64,000 bases of DNA, taken from positions 434,001 to 498,000 of the forward strand of contig JAPZUA010000002.1 of NCBI GenBank assembly GCA_027532905.1, written 5' to 3'. Made by a program: the position numbers and the translations under genes. The notes under the pieces are model-generated. The model ran no database searches. It had not been told where the DNA came from and was given only the letters and a program-made list of their open reading frames with translations. The first letter of the stretch is position 1; every line of letters begins with the position of its first letter. Positions 33,256 through 40,960 of the stretch are shown here, one piece after another. Source of the DNA: Magnetospirillum sp. Lineage in GTDB: Bacteria > Pseudomonadota > Alphaproteobacteria > CACIAM-22H2.

Positions 33256-34031
33256 CGCGCCGAATCCTGACGCGGCTGCCCGCGCGCCGGACCGCGACGA
33301 TCCTGGCTATGGCCGGGGTCTTCGCGCTGTCCGGCTGCGGGGGGCATTCCTACAATTGGGGGTGGTACGTTGTTTCGCCGCTCGATTCGCGCGGCCTCAA
33401 GAACCTTGCCTTCCTCGCCGACGGCATGATCGCGACCGTGATGCTGTCGCTCGTCGCGATCGCGATATCGGTCGTACTGGGCGCCGGCCTTGCGATCGTG
33501 GGTCTGTCGCGCGTGCCCGCGCTGCGCGCGCTCAATCGCGTCTATGTCGAGGTCTTCCGCGCCATCCCGGTGCTGGTGCTGCTGCTCTGGGTCTATTACG
33601 GGCTGCCGGTCGTCGCGGGCATCCAGTTCAGCGTGATGGCGGCGGGTATCGCCACGCTTGCTTTGTCTGATGCAGCGTTCGAGTCCGAGATTTTTCGCGC
33701 GGGCATCCAATCGGTCGCCCTCGGCCAGAGCGAGGCAGCGATGAGTCTTGGGCTCACGCGCTGGCAAACGATGCGTTTTATCGTGCTGCCGCAGGCCATC
33801 CGCCGAATCCTCCCGGCGTTGGGCAACCAATTCGTCTACGTGCTGAAGATGAGTTCGCTGATCTCGGTTGTGGGCTACCAGGAGCTTACGCGCCGCGCCC
33901 AGGAACTGGTGCTGATCGAATATCGACCGCTGGAGATCTACACGATGCTGGTCATCGAGTATCTGCTGCTGATCCTCGTCGTGTCGTGGCTGGTGCGCAG
34001 GCTCGAAGCGCGCATGGCGGCCGGGCGCTAG
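33237..34031 (+). CDS. Amino-acid-type ABC transporter permease, lipobox-like N-terminus
   Basis: A 264-residue permease of the His/Glu/Gln family with about five hydrophobic segments. The EAA-type loop is GQSEAAMSLGLTRWQTMRF followed by VLPQAIRRILPALGN. The start is unsettled: GTG at 33237 overlaps the binding-protein gene by 19 bases; ATG at 33309 is the alternative. The N-terminus reads AMAGVFALSGCGG, which looks like a lipoprotein signal with a lipobox, unusual for a permease. The stop codon shares the CTAG palindrome with the stop of the convergent creatininase-family gene. Confidence 0.84.
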   Translation: MAAQILTRRILTRLPARRTATILAMAGVFALSGCGGHSYNWGWYVVSPLDSRGLKNLAFLADGMIATVMLSLVAIAISVVLGAGLAIVGLSRVPALRALNRVYVEVFRAIPVLVLLLWVYYGLPVVAGIQFSVMAAGIATLALSDAAFESEIFRAGIQSVALGQSEAAMSLGLTRWQTMRFIVLPQAIRRILPALGNQFVYVLKMSSLISVVGYQELTRRAQELVLIEYRPLEIYTMLVIEYLLLILVVSWLVRRLEARMAAGR

Positions 34032-34801
34032 CTCGAGCCCAGGAACGCCTCGTAATCCTGCGCCAAATCCTCGACGGCCAAGGCGATCAGCTTTTCGCCT
34101 GCGGCCCGCGTCGCCAGGGCCGAATCCGAAATCACACGACCGTCGGGAAAACGCCGCCGATAATCGGCCGCTTCGTAGTAGTTGTCACCCGAATGCTCCA
34201 GCAGATCGTTGCGCCCATGCGAGGGCGGGGGTGCTAGGTTGAATTCGCTGATCGCTTCGGGCCAAGCCGCGAGCGTGATCGCGATCTCCGATGGCGTGCC
34301 GTGGAAGCCCTCGCTTGAGCCGTAGAGTTCGCGCCGCAGCGCATCGACGCGCGGCAGTTCCCACCAGCTTTTCAGCTTGCAGCGTATTTTCACGTCAGCG
34401 TCGCGCCCGGCCATCGACAGGTCGGCGTAGAATTCCTGGAAGGCGGTGCGCGTTGGTGCCACGTTGCCGCCATGACCGTTCAGGAAATAGATGCGCTCGA
34501 ATCCGGTGCGCGCAAACGACGCCACATAGTCGCGCACGACCGCCATCAGCGTCGACGGGCGCAACGACAGCGATCCAGGAAAGTCGAGGTGGAACTGCGA
34601 CATGCCGACCTGAATCGTCGGTGCGACGAGCACGCCGTGCGCGGCCCCCATACGGCGCGCGATTGCCTCGGGGCAGAGATAGTCGGTGCCGGTCAGACCT
34701 TCGGGGCCGTGCTGCTCGGTCGAGCCTAGCGGCACAATTATGCCTTTGCTGCGCTTGAGATAGTCCTGAACCTTGGGCCATGTCTGCAATTCGAGCCGCA
34801 T
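34028..34801 (-). CDS. Creatininase-family amidohydrolase
   Basis: A 257-residue metalloenzyme. The metal-binding residues of the family are visible: GSTEQHGPEG with Glu29 and His31, GTD with Asp40, NGHGGN, and an EGFHGTPSEIA segment corresponding to the HAGExETS region. The family includes creatininase, 3-dehydro-scyllo-inosose hydrolase, and amidases of mycofactocin and riboflavin pathways. The ATG at 34801 has GGAAGGAAAG upstream, so the GTG at 34819 is rejected. It is isolated between convergent and divergent neighbours. Sarcosine oxidase 10 kb away makes creatinine use conceivable, but no creatinase is seen. Confidence 0.85.
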   Translation of the reverse strand: MRLELQTWPKVQDYLKRSKGIIVPLGSTEQHGPEGLTGTDYLCPEAIARRMGAAHGVLVAPTIQVGMSQFHLDFPGSLSLRPSTLMAVVRDYVASFARTGFERIYFLNGHGGNVAPTRTAFQEFYADLSMAGRDADVKIRCKLKSWWELPRVDALRRELYGSSEGFHGTPSEIAITLAAWPEAISEFNLAPPPSHGRNDLLEHSGDNYYEAADYRRRFPDGRVISDSALATRAAGEKLIALAVEDLAQDYEAFLGSS

Positions 34802-34870
34802 GTCTCTTTCCTTCCGCACGCACTTGGCGCCACACTAGCCGCTTCAGTTTCCCACGCGAAGGCATTTGCG

Positions 34871-35503
34871 ATGTTCCTCTATGCGACCGCTTTGTCGAGC
34901 TACAGCCTCAAAGTCCGCATCGCCGCCGCGTTGAAAGGCTTGGCACTCGACATCCGTGAACCGCCCGGCGGCTATCGCAGTGCTGAATATCGCGCGATTG
35001 TGCCTGCCGGAACGGTTCCAGCGTTGGTCGACGGCGATTTCATTCTGGCTGAGTCGGACACGATCCTCGAATATCTCGAGGATCGCTTTCCGCAGCCGCG
35101 TTTGCTGCCTGCCGATCCGCGCGGCCGGGCGCGCGCGCGCTTTTTGGGGCGGCTGCACGATCTGCGTTTTGAGCCCAAGCTGCGCGCGTGTTTCGGGGCC
35201 GTCGCGAGCGGCCAACCGCCGCAAGACGCCGCTGCCGGGATTGCCGCTGCCCTGACGTTGCTCGAAGCCGAGCTCGATCCCGAAGGTCCGTATGCGGTCG
35301 GAATTTCGCCGACCTTGGCAGACTGTGCATTTCCCGCGAGTTTTGCGATTCTCGATGCCCTCGAACCGGTGTTCGGCTGGTCTGTGTCGTATACGCAGCG
35401 CGTCACGCGCTGGCGCCAGGCGATGGCGGCACATCCGGTCTTCGAAAGCCTGCTGGGGCCCTATCGCACCACCGTTGCCGCTTGGATTGCATCCAAACGC
35501 TGA
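34871..35503 (+). CDS. Glutathione S-transferase family protein
   Basis: A 210-residue thioredoxin-fold plus helical-domain protein. The N-terminal SSYSLKVRIAAALKGL carries the serine/tyrosine region that activates glutathione in zeta and related classes, IVPAGTVPALVDGD has the cis-proline, and LAESDTILEYLED binds the gamma-glutamyl part. The C-terminal helical domain has the SPTLADCAF motif that caps folding. Maleylacetoacetate isomerase or a stress-type transferase are both possible. It is divergent from the creatininase-family gene with 69 bases between starts. Confidence 0.85.
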   Translation: MFLYATALSSYSLKVRIAAALKGLALDIREPPGGYRSAEYRAIVPAGTVPALVDGDFILAESDTILEYLEDRFPQPRLLPADPRGRARARFLGRLHDLRFEPKLRACFGAVASGQPPQDAAAGIAAALTLLEAELDPEGPYAVGISPTLADCAFPASFAILDALEPVFGWSVSYTQRVTRWRQAMAAHPVFESLLGPYRTTVAAWIASKR

Positions 35504-35593
35504 AACGGCGCCCGACGGCATCGGTCTCGCAAGTGCGAGGGATTTGCGTCAGTTATTATATCGAATGTCGGACAAACGCCGAGAGCCTTTGCG

Positions 35594-35900
35594 ATGATCA
35601 AGTGTTTCGTGTTCGCGATACTGTTGTGGCTGGTTCTGGCGTCGACATCGGGCCATGCCGCCGACATTAAGATCGGCATGGCAACCCCGCCGACCGTCAT
35701 CGATCCGCACGCCGCCGAAATCGGTCCCAATGTCGATGTGCGCATGCATATGTTCGGCTCGCTGGTGCGCATGGGCGCCAACGAAGAACTGCGCCCGTCG
35801 CAGGCCGAATCGTGGTGCCTGGTCGAAGCGCCGCTGGTGTGGGAGTTCAAGCTGCGTGCGGGCGTCAAGTTCCACGACGGCGCGCCGATAACGATGCACG
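35594..35900 (+). pseudogene. Dipeptide/oligopeptide ABC binding protein, N-terminal fragment
   Basis: The reading frame starts with a normal signal peptide (hydrophobic core, ending GHAA) and continues IKIGMATPPTVIDPHAAEIG, then FGSLVRM and KFHDGAPIT, which match the first 100 residues of a family 5 solute-binding protein, normally about 500 residues long. Homology stops near 35892 and the frame ends at 35938 inside an IS3 relic on the other strand. The rest of the gene and its permeases are absent, so it is a broken gene left after insertion and deletion. Confidence 0.8.
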
Positions 35901-35972
35901 ATGCGCCACCAGCACGTCGATCTGCCGTAGCTACGTGATGATCTGCTCGGCGCTATGTCGCTTCTTGGGTAT
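35901..35972 (-). mobile_element. Relic of an IS3-family transposase OrfA (N-terminal end)
   Basis: Read on the minus strand, codons give IPKKRHSAEQIIT, a stop, then LRQIDVLVAH. This is the start of an IS3-family OrfA (consensus of the type MPKKRHSAEQIVTLLRQ). The initiator is ATA and an in-frame TAG interrupts it, so it is dead. It abuts the truncated binding-protein gene, implying that the insertion and a later deletion removed both the rest of that gene and the rest of the IS. Confidence 0.7.
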
Positions 35973-36361
35973 CTTTTCGGGCTCCTTTCCAAACTGACTA
36001 CCTCAATCAGCCTGGTCCAAGAAAATCCGGTCAGGTCACACCATCGATCGGGATCGAGGCGCGCATCGCAATGATGTCGGGCATGGCCAACATTCGAACC
36101 TCGACCTTATAGGATTTCGAGGCGGGACGGTCGTTGGAGATCGCGGCCTTGCTCGAGACGTCATGCGAGATCGGCCGACTCACCGGGGGTGCGCCCCGGG
36201 GCTCGAAAAGTTGGGCCGTTTGCTGCGCAATGCCGAGGCGCGCCGCTACGTCGCACGGGGACCATGAATTCCGCGACGGCGCATGTCAGGCAAACTCATT
36301 CGACAGGGAGCAAGACGCGTTCTAGGCTTTGGTCCGCACGGTTGGGAGGAATTTCTTGGGC
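35973..36361. other. Decayed intergenic region after the IS3 relic
   Basis: About 390 bases without a supported gene. The minus strand has a stop-free frame of 84 codons (36034-36285) without a start codon, containing DVAARLGIAQQTAQ and SKSYKVEVRMLAMPDIIAMR, which looks protein-like but which I cannot assign. The last part leads into the aminotransferase gene with GGGAGGA at 36344-36350. Confidence 0.35.
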
Positions 36362-37498
36362 ATGACGGCAGATAAATCGGGCGGCGCGGAGCGGTCTGCG
36401 TTGCAGTGGGCGTCGCAGACTGTTCGCGAACTACCGCCTTACAAGGGGCCGACGACGTTTTCGGACTATCCGGATCCAGCACGTCGGCCGCGCCTCATCC
36501 ATCTCAACGAATCGCCTTATCCGCCATCGCCGCGCGTCGCCGAGGCGATCGCCGCCGCAATGCACGATCTCAATCGGTATCCCAACATTTATGGTCGCGA
36601 CCTTGTCGATGCGATCGCGCGCGATGCGGAGATGCCAGCCGGACGCATCGTGCTGGGATGCGGCAGCGACGAGTTGATCCAATTGATCTGCCAGGTCGCA
36701 TTGGCGCCCGGCGACGAGGCCGTTGTCCCGGCGCCAAGTTTTCCGCGCTACGGCTTGTCGACGCGGCTTGCGGGCGCCCAGATCAGGCGCGTCGCACTTG
36801 ATGCCGGTGGGGCGTGCGACGCAGCCGCAATTCTGGCCGCGATCGGCCCGCGCACGCGGCTTGTCTTTTGCTGCACGCCCAACCCACCGTCGGGTGGCAT
36901 GATGGGCGAGGCGGCATTGCGCGCCGTCGTCGAAGGCGTTCCCGACAATGTATTGCTCTATCTCGACGAGGCGTATTTCGAGTTTGGCCGCCACGCGGGT
37001 GGACCGGACACGCTGGCACTGCTGCGCGCGCGCAAAGGACCTTGGCTGTCGACGCGAACTTTCTCGAAAGCGTATGCGCTGGCGGCTTTGCGGGTCGGCT
37101 ACGCAATCTGCGGCGACGATTCGGTCGCCCAGGCGTTGCGCCGCGTCAAGCTTCAATTCAACGTGCCGACCTTGAGCCAGGCCGCCGCATTGGCGGCCTA
37201 TCGCGACCAACCTTACCTTAGTGAGCTGTTGGACAGGAATGCTGCCGAGCGCCAACGTTTGGCCGATGGTTTGGCCGCACTCGGTGTGGCCGTATTGCCG
37301 TCGGCGGCCAATTTCGTGTCGTGTGTGATGCCGGGGTCGGCTTCTGCGGCGATGGTGGCCCTCGAGACACGCGGAATTTTGGTGCGCGACTGGCGCGACC
37401 CGGCACATCTGTGCGAGTTGCGCATCGGCGTCGGTCTTGCCGCCGACACCGACGCGACACTCGGAGCCTTGGCCGACCATCTTGCGGGCCGTACATGA
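36362..37498 (+). CDS. PLP-dependent aminotransferase, histidinol-phosphate aminotransferase (HisC) family
   Basis: A 378-residue fold type I aminotransferase. Landmarks are HLNESPYPPSP near 48-56, GCGSDEL at 99-105, CTPNPPSG at 171-178 with the cofactor-binding asparagine, LDEAYFEF at 201-208, and the PLP lysine in TFSKAYALAALR (Lys236). The ATG at 36362 is preferred over upstream codons because of GGGAGGA at a usable distance. It overlaps the ThDP decarboxylase alpha gene by ATGA, so this is not a histidine operon copy; it probably supplies the 2-keto acid that the decarboxylase uses, such as sulfopyruvate, phosphonopyruvate or an aromatic keto acid. Confidence 0.87.
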   Translation: MTADKSGGAERSALQWASQTVRELPPYKGPTTFSDYPDPARRPRLIHLNESPYPPSPRVAEAIAAAMHDLNRYPNIYGRDLVDAIARDAEMPAGRIVLGCGSDELIQLICQVALAPGDEAVVPAPSFPRYGLSTRLAGAQIRRVALDAGGACDAAAILAAIGPRTRLVFCCTPNPPSGGMMGEAALRAVVEGVPDNVLLYLDEAYFEFGRHAGGPDTLALLRARKGPWLSTRTFSKAYALAALRVGYAICGDDSVAQALRRVKLQFNVPTLSQAAALAAYRDQPYLSELLDRNAAERQRLADGLAALGVAVLPSAANFVSCVMPGSASAAMVALETRGILVRDWRDPAHLCELRIGVGLAADTDATLGALADHLAGRT

Positions 37499-38022
37499 AA
37501 AAACTGCCGATGCGCGGTGCGACGATTATTGCCGAGCTCAAAAAAGCGCGCGTCGAGTTCGTCGTTGCGGTGCCCGACATCGTCACCAGCGACGGACTTT
37601 TGTGGCCGCTCTCGCGCGATGCCGACATCAAACTCGTTCGCATTTGCAAGGAAGACGAAGGCATTGCGATCTGCGCAGGGCTTGCCTTTGCCGGGCGCCG
37701 CGCCGTGCTGCTGATCCAGCAGACGGGACTGCTCGATTCCATCAACGCGCTGCGCGCGGTCGGCGTGGAATACGAACAGCCCGTCGTGATACTGGTGGGC
37801 ATGCAGGGCAAGGAGCCGGACGTCGCCCCGCGTCAATCGGCAAAATACGGCGTTCGCATAGTGGAGCCTATCCTCGAGGCGATGGGTGTTGCGCATCGTT
37901 GGATCGAACATGCGCCGGACGAACGCGAAATCGCGCTGGCCATCGCACGCGCCTACGAAACCTCGCAGCCGGTTTGCCTGCTCATCGGCCAGCCGCCGTC
38001 GGCGGAAGGCGGGGCCGCATGA
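37495..38022 (+). CDS. ThDP-dependent decarboxylase, pyrimidine-binding (alpha) subunit
   Basis: A 175-residue protein matching the N-terminal domain of ThDP decarboxylases, with VVAVPDIVTSDG near the start, the cofactor-activating glutamate in ICKEDEGIAICAGLAFAG, and LIQQTGLLDSINALRAVGVEY. Separate alpha and beta chains of this size are known for sulfopyruvate decarboxylase (ComD/ComE), and phosphonopyruvate decarboxylases are closely related. It overlaps both neighbours by ATGA. Assignment of the substrate is inference from size and context. Confidence 0.82.
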   Translation: MKKLPMRGATIIAELKKARVEFVVAVPDIVTSDGLLWPLSRDADIKLVRICKEDEGIAICAGLAFAGRRAVLLIQQTGLLDSINALRAVGVEYEQPVVILVGMQGKEPDVAPRQSAKYGVRIVEPILEAMGVAHRWIEHAPDEREIALAIARAYETSQPVCLLIGQPPSAEGGAA

Positions 38023-38582
38023 TGAAGCGCGATGAATGTCTGCGCCTGTTGGCAGCCATGGTCCGCGACGAAGCGATTGTGGCGACCTATCAAGCGGCGT
38101 TCGATTGGATGGCGATGGCGCCGCGCGATCTCAATTACGTTTCGATCGGTGCCATGGGCCTTGCCTCCTCGCACGGTCTGGGGCTCGCCTTGGGGCGCCC
38201 CGACAAGCGCGTTATCGTGCTCGACGGCGACGGCAGCTTGCTGATGAATCTCGGCAGCCTCGCAAGCGTGGCGGCGGCGTCACCGCGCAATTTTGTGCAT
38301 CTTGTGTGCGAAAACGGTGTGTACGAAGCCAACGGCAGTCATCCGCTCCCGGGGCAGGCGAATCTCGATTTTGCCGCCATTGCCAAAGGTGCAGGCCTTG
38401 CCAATGCCCGCATGATCGCGTCGCTCGATGCCTTTGCTGCCGATCTGCCCGAAATCCTCGCAGGCGAAGGCCCCATTTTCCGCGCATTGCGCGTCGAGGC
38501 GGGTGCACCCAGTCCGCAAGACTACGCCTTCATCCATGGTGCTCCGGCGCGCCAGCGCTTCAAAGCGGCGTTCACGCGCTAG
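38019..38582 (+). CDS. ThDP-dependent decarboxylase, diphosphate-binding (beta) subunit
   Basis: A 187-residue partner chain with the ThDP motif VLDGDGSLLMN followed by the asparagine-rich end (VCENGVYEANGSH), and the SIGAMGLASSHGLGLAL segment typical of the C-terminal domain in sulfopyruvate and phosphonopyruvate decarboxylases. The start ATG overlaps the alpha stop; a second ATG follows immediately. The last 11 bases overlap the end of the convergent LysR gene. Together with the aminotransferase it forms a three-gene coupled unit. Confidence 0.84.
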   Translation: MMKRDECLRLLAAMVRDEAIVATYQAAFDWMAMAPRDLNYVSIGAMGLASSHGLGLALGRPDKRVIVLDGDGSLLMNLGSLASVAAASPRNFVHLVCENGVYEANGSHPLPGQANLDFAAIAKGAGLANARMIASLDAFAADLPEILAGEGPIFRALRVEAGAPSPQDYAFIHGAPARQRFKAAFTR

Positions 38583-39507
38583 CCGTCTCGATGAAGGCGG
38601 CCGTCTCGGCGAGAAGCCACGTGCGGAATGCCGCTATTTTTGGTGCCGAAAGCTGGCGCTGCGGACACACAAAATAGTAGTCATAGCCGCTGGGTATCGC
38701 GAGATCGAAAGGGCGCACCAGCCGCCCGGCGGCCAAATCGTCTGCAACGAGCGGCAGCCGGCCAAGTGCGACGCCAAGTCCCTCGATCGCCGCCTGAATC
38801 GACATGTTGGACTGGCCGAACCGGCGGCCTTTTGCGAGATCGACATTTGCAATTCCGGCCGCTTCGATCCAACTCTGCCAGCCCGGCATCCGGTCGCTCA
38901 AGCGCATGATGTCGTCGTGCAGCAACGGCACATTTTTGATGTCGGCCGGTTTCCGTAGGCCCTTCGGCCCGTCCATCAAGCGCGGCGCGCAGACCGGAAA
39001 CATCGTTTCGTCGAGAATCTTTTCGACATGCAGACCCGGATAGCGGCCGGTACCGTAGCGGATCGCCACATCTGCCTCGCCTTGGCTGAAATCCGCCAGC
39101 TGCCCTGTCGTCGCGATCGCCAGTTCGATCTCGGGATGCTGCGCATCGAAGCGGATCAACCGCGGGAACAGCCACTTCACGGCAAAGCCGGGCAGGGTGG
39201 AGACGGTGAGGCGCGGGCCCGTGTCGGCCGTAGTCAATTCGCGGATTGAGTCGGCGACGACACGCAAGCCCTCGCGCACCGCGACTGCCAGCGCGTCGCC
39301 TTTGGGCGTCAGCGTGATGCGCCGCGGCTCGCGATGGAACAGTTCGAACCCAAGTTGGTCCTCGAGGCTGTGGATTTGGTGGCTGATGGCGCTTTGGGTG
39401 AGGCCCAACTCTTCGGCTGCCATCGTAAAACTGCCCAGCCGTGCCGCCGCCTCGAAGGCGCGCAAAGCGGAGATCGGCGGCAAGATGCGAAGCGGCGATA
39501 CAGGCAT
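38572..39507 (-). CDS. LysR-family transcriptional regulator (GcvA-like)
   Basis: A 311-residue regulator. The N-terminal helix-turn-helix reads FTMAAEELGLTQSAISHQI (about residues 27-45), followed by LEDQLGFELFHREPRRITLTPKG, the family linker. The effector domain has LTVSTLPGFAVKWLFPRL and VAIRYGTGRYPG, as in GcvA and AmpR relatives. It is divergent from the 2-oxoglutarate oxygenase gene with 63 bases between the starts, a classic LysR arrangement, and convergent with the decarboxylase genes. Confidence 0.9.
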   Translation of the reverse strand: MPVSPLRILPPISALRAFEAAARLGSFTMAAEELGLTQSAISHQIHSLEDQLGFELFHREPRRITLTPKGDALAVAVREGLRVVADSIRELTTADTGPRLTVSTLPGFAVKWLFPRLIRFDAQHPEIELAIATTGQLADFSQGEADVAIRYGTGRYPGLHVEKILDETMFPVCAPRLMDGPKGLRKPADIKNVPLLHDDIMRLSDRMPGWQSWIEAAGIANVDLAKGRRFGQSNMSIQAAIEGLGVALGRLPLVADDLAAGRLVRPFDLAIPSGYDYYFVCPQRQLSAPKIAAFRTWLLAETAAFIETASA

Positions 39508-39570
39508 GAACGATGCTCACTTGAGTTTGTCTATATAGCTGGGTATTTTCAGAGTAACAGACAGTCGCTC

Positions 39571-40581
39571 ATGAATAAAGTCGATGAAAGCAGCACCATG
39601 GCTTATGCGCGCGCAACCGAAATTTCCATCGATGAAATCCCGGTTGTCGATGTCGGCGGCTTGGTATCGGGCGATCCTGCCCAGATATTGGCGGTTGGTA
39701 TGGCGATGCGCCAAGCGGCCGAAGAGATCGGGTTTTTCTACGTCGCCAACCACGGCGTCGATGCGGCAATAACTGCGCGCGCCTACGCGGCCAGCCGCGC
39801 GTTCTTCGCGCAATCCGAAGAGCAGAAGCGCCGCGTGACGATCGATGCGCGCCATCGCGGCTTTCTTTCGGTAGGCGAAGCCAAAATGTATCGCGGCGCC
39901 AAGATCGATCTCAAAGAAAGTTTCCTTTGGGGTCTCGAGCTGCCGGCCGAGGATCCCGACGTGGCGGCCGACAAGCCGTTGATGGGACCCAACCAGTGGC
40001 CTGCCGAGATGCCCGAAATGCAGGCCGCACTCTACGCCTACTATCTCGCGATCTGTGCGTGCGGCCAGCGCCTGCTGACGGGGCTCGCCGCAGCACTGGG
40101 GCGCGATCCTTCGTTTTTCGCGGCCTCGTTCGCGAAGCCGTTGGCGCGCGGCTCGGCGATCTACTATCCGCCGCAGCCTGCCGATCTGGGCGAAATGCAG
40201 TTCGGCGTGGCGCCGCACACCGATTACGGCGGCCTCACATTGCTGTCGCAGGACGATGTGGGCGGCTTGCAGGTGCTCGCCAAAAGCGGCCAGTGGGTCA
40301 CGGCGCATCCGATTGCGGATACCCTGGTCGTCAATATCGGCGATCTGATGCAGCGTTGGACGAACGGTCGACTCAACTCGAATGCGCACCGTGTGGTCAA
40401 TGCGTCAGGGCGTACGCGCTATTCGATGGCTGTGTTCTTCGATCCGCATCCCGACACGAAAATTGATCCGCGCGATCTGCTCGACGATCCTGCCGACGCG
40501 AAATATCCGCCGACCACCTGCGGCGACTATATCATCGAGCGCTTCGGCAAGGCCTTCAAGTATCGCCAGACAAAATCCTGA
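39571..40581 (+). CDS. 2-oxoglutarate/Fe(II)-dependent oxygenase (isopenicillin N synthase family)
   Basis: A 336-residue oxygenase. The metal triad is His216 and Asp218 in APHTDYGGL and His273 in NSNAHRVVN; the 2-oxoglutarate-binding RYS (Arg283, Ser285) follows. The N-terminal DIOX_N region has IPVVDVGGL and EIGFFYVANHGV. Bacterial relatives act on amino acids, gibberellins or ethylene formation; the substrate is unknown here. The start at 39571 is chosen over an ATG nine codons later; neither has a clear ribosome site. Likely under control of the divergent LysR gene. Its last 26 bases overlap convergent soxG. Confidence 0.87.
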   Translation: MNKVDESSTMAYARATEISIDEIPVVDVGGLVSGDPAQILAVGMAMRQAAEEIGFFYVANHGVDAAITARAYAASRAFFAQSEEQKRRVTIDARHRGFLSVGEAKMYRGAKIDLKESFLWGLELPAEDPDVAADKPLMGPNQWPAEMPEMQAALYAYYLAICACGQRLLTGLAAALGRDPSFFAASFAKPLARGSAIYYPPQPADLGEMQFGVAPHTDYGGLTLLSQDDVGGLQVLAKSGQWVTAHPIADTLVVNIGDLMQRWTNGRLNSNAHRVVNASGRTRYSMAVFFDPHPDTKIDPRDLLDDPADAKYPPTTCGDYIIERFGKAFKYRQTKS

Positions 40582-40960
40582 TCCGCAACGCTTCGGCGAG
40601 CCACCCGGCTAGCCATTCACCGTAGGATCGCTCGCAACGCAGCACATAGCCATTTGCGCGTCGTTGGAGCACGATCGCGATCTCGCCAAGCCGTGTGCGG
40701 CCTGCAAAATCGGCGGGCAACCTGTCGAAATCGAGCGCAATCCCTTGCGCGAGCAACGCGGCAGCACTCGGCCCTTCGACGGCAAAGGCGACGTATCCGT
40801 GCGACATGTCGATCGCGTAGCCGCCGGGCGGCGGCGCACATGTGCTCAAAACAAGCGAAAGGTTGGGCTCGATCGCCAAATGCGGCACATCGGGCCGCAG
40901 CGGCGAAAGGATTGCCGTCAGCGTTTCGGGCGGCAAAGCGGCGACGGTCGTTTTAGCCAC
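40556..40960 (-). CDS. soxG: Sarcosine oxidase gamma subunit
   Basis: A 134-residue subunit whose SRTDL-like folding and short length match the gamma chain of heterotetrameric sarcosine oxidase; GYAIDMSHGYVAFAVEGPSAAALLAQG is the recognisable stretch, followed by TRLGEIAIVLQRR and the ERSYGEWLAGWL end. The start is GTG at 40960, overlapping the soxA stop by 8 bases. It is shorter than typical SoxG (about 180 residues), because the N-terminal extension is reduced. It is the last gene of the nine-gene operon and runs 26 bases into the convergent oxygenase gene. Confidence 0.75.
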   Translation of the reverse strand: MAKTTVAALPPETLTAILSPLRPDVPHLAIEPNLSLVLSTCAPPPGGYAIDMSHGYVAFAVEGPSAAALLAQGIALDFDRLPADFAGRTRLGEIAIVLQRRANGYVLRCERSYGEWLAGWLAEALRIRILSGDT

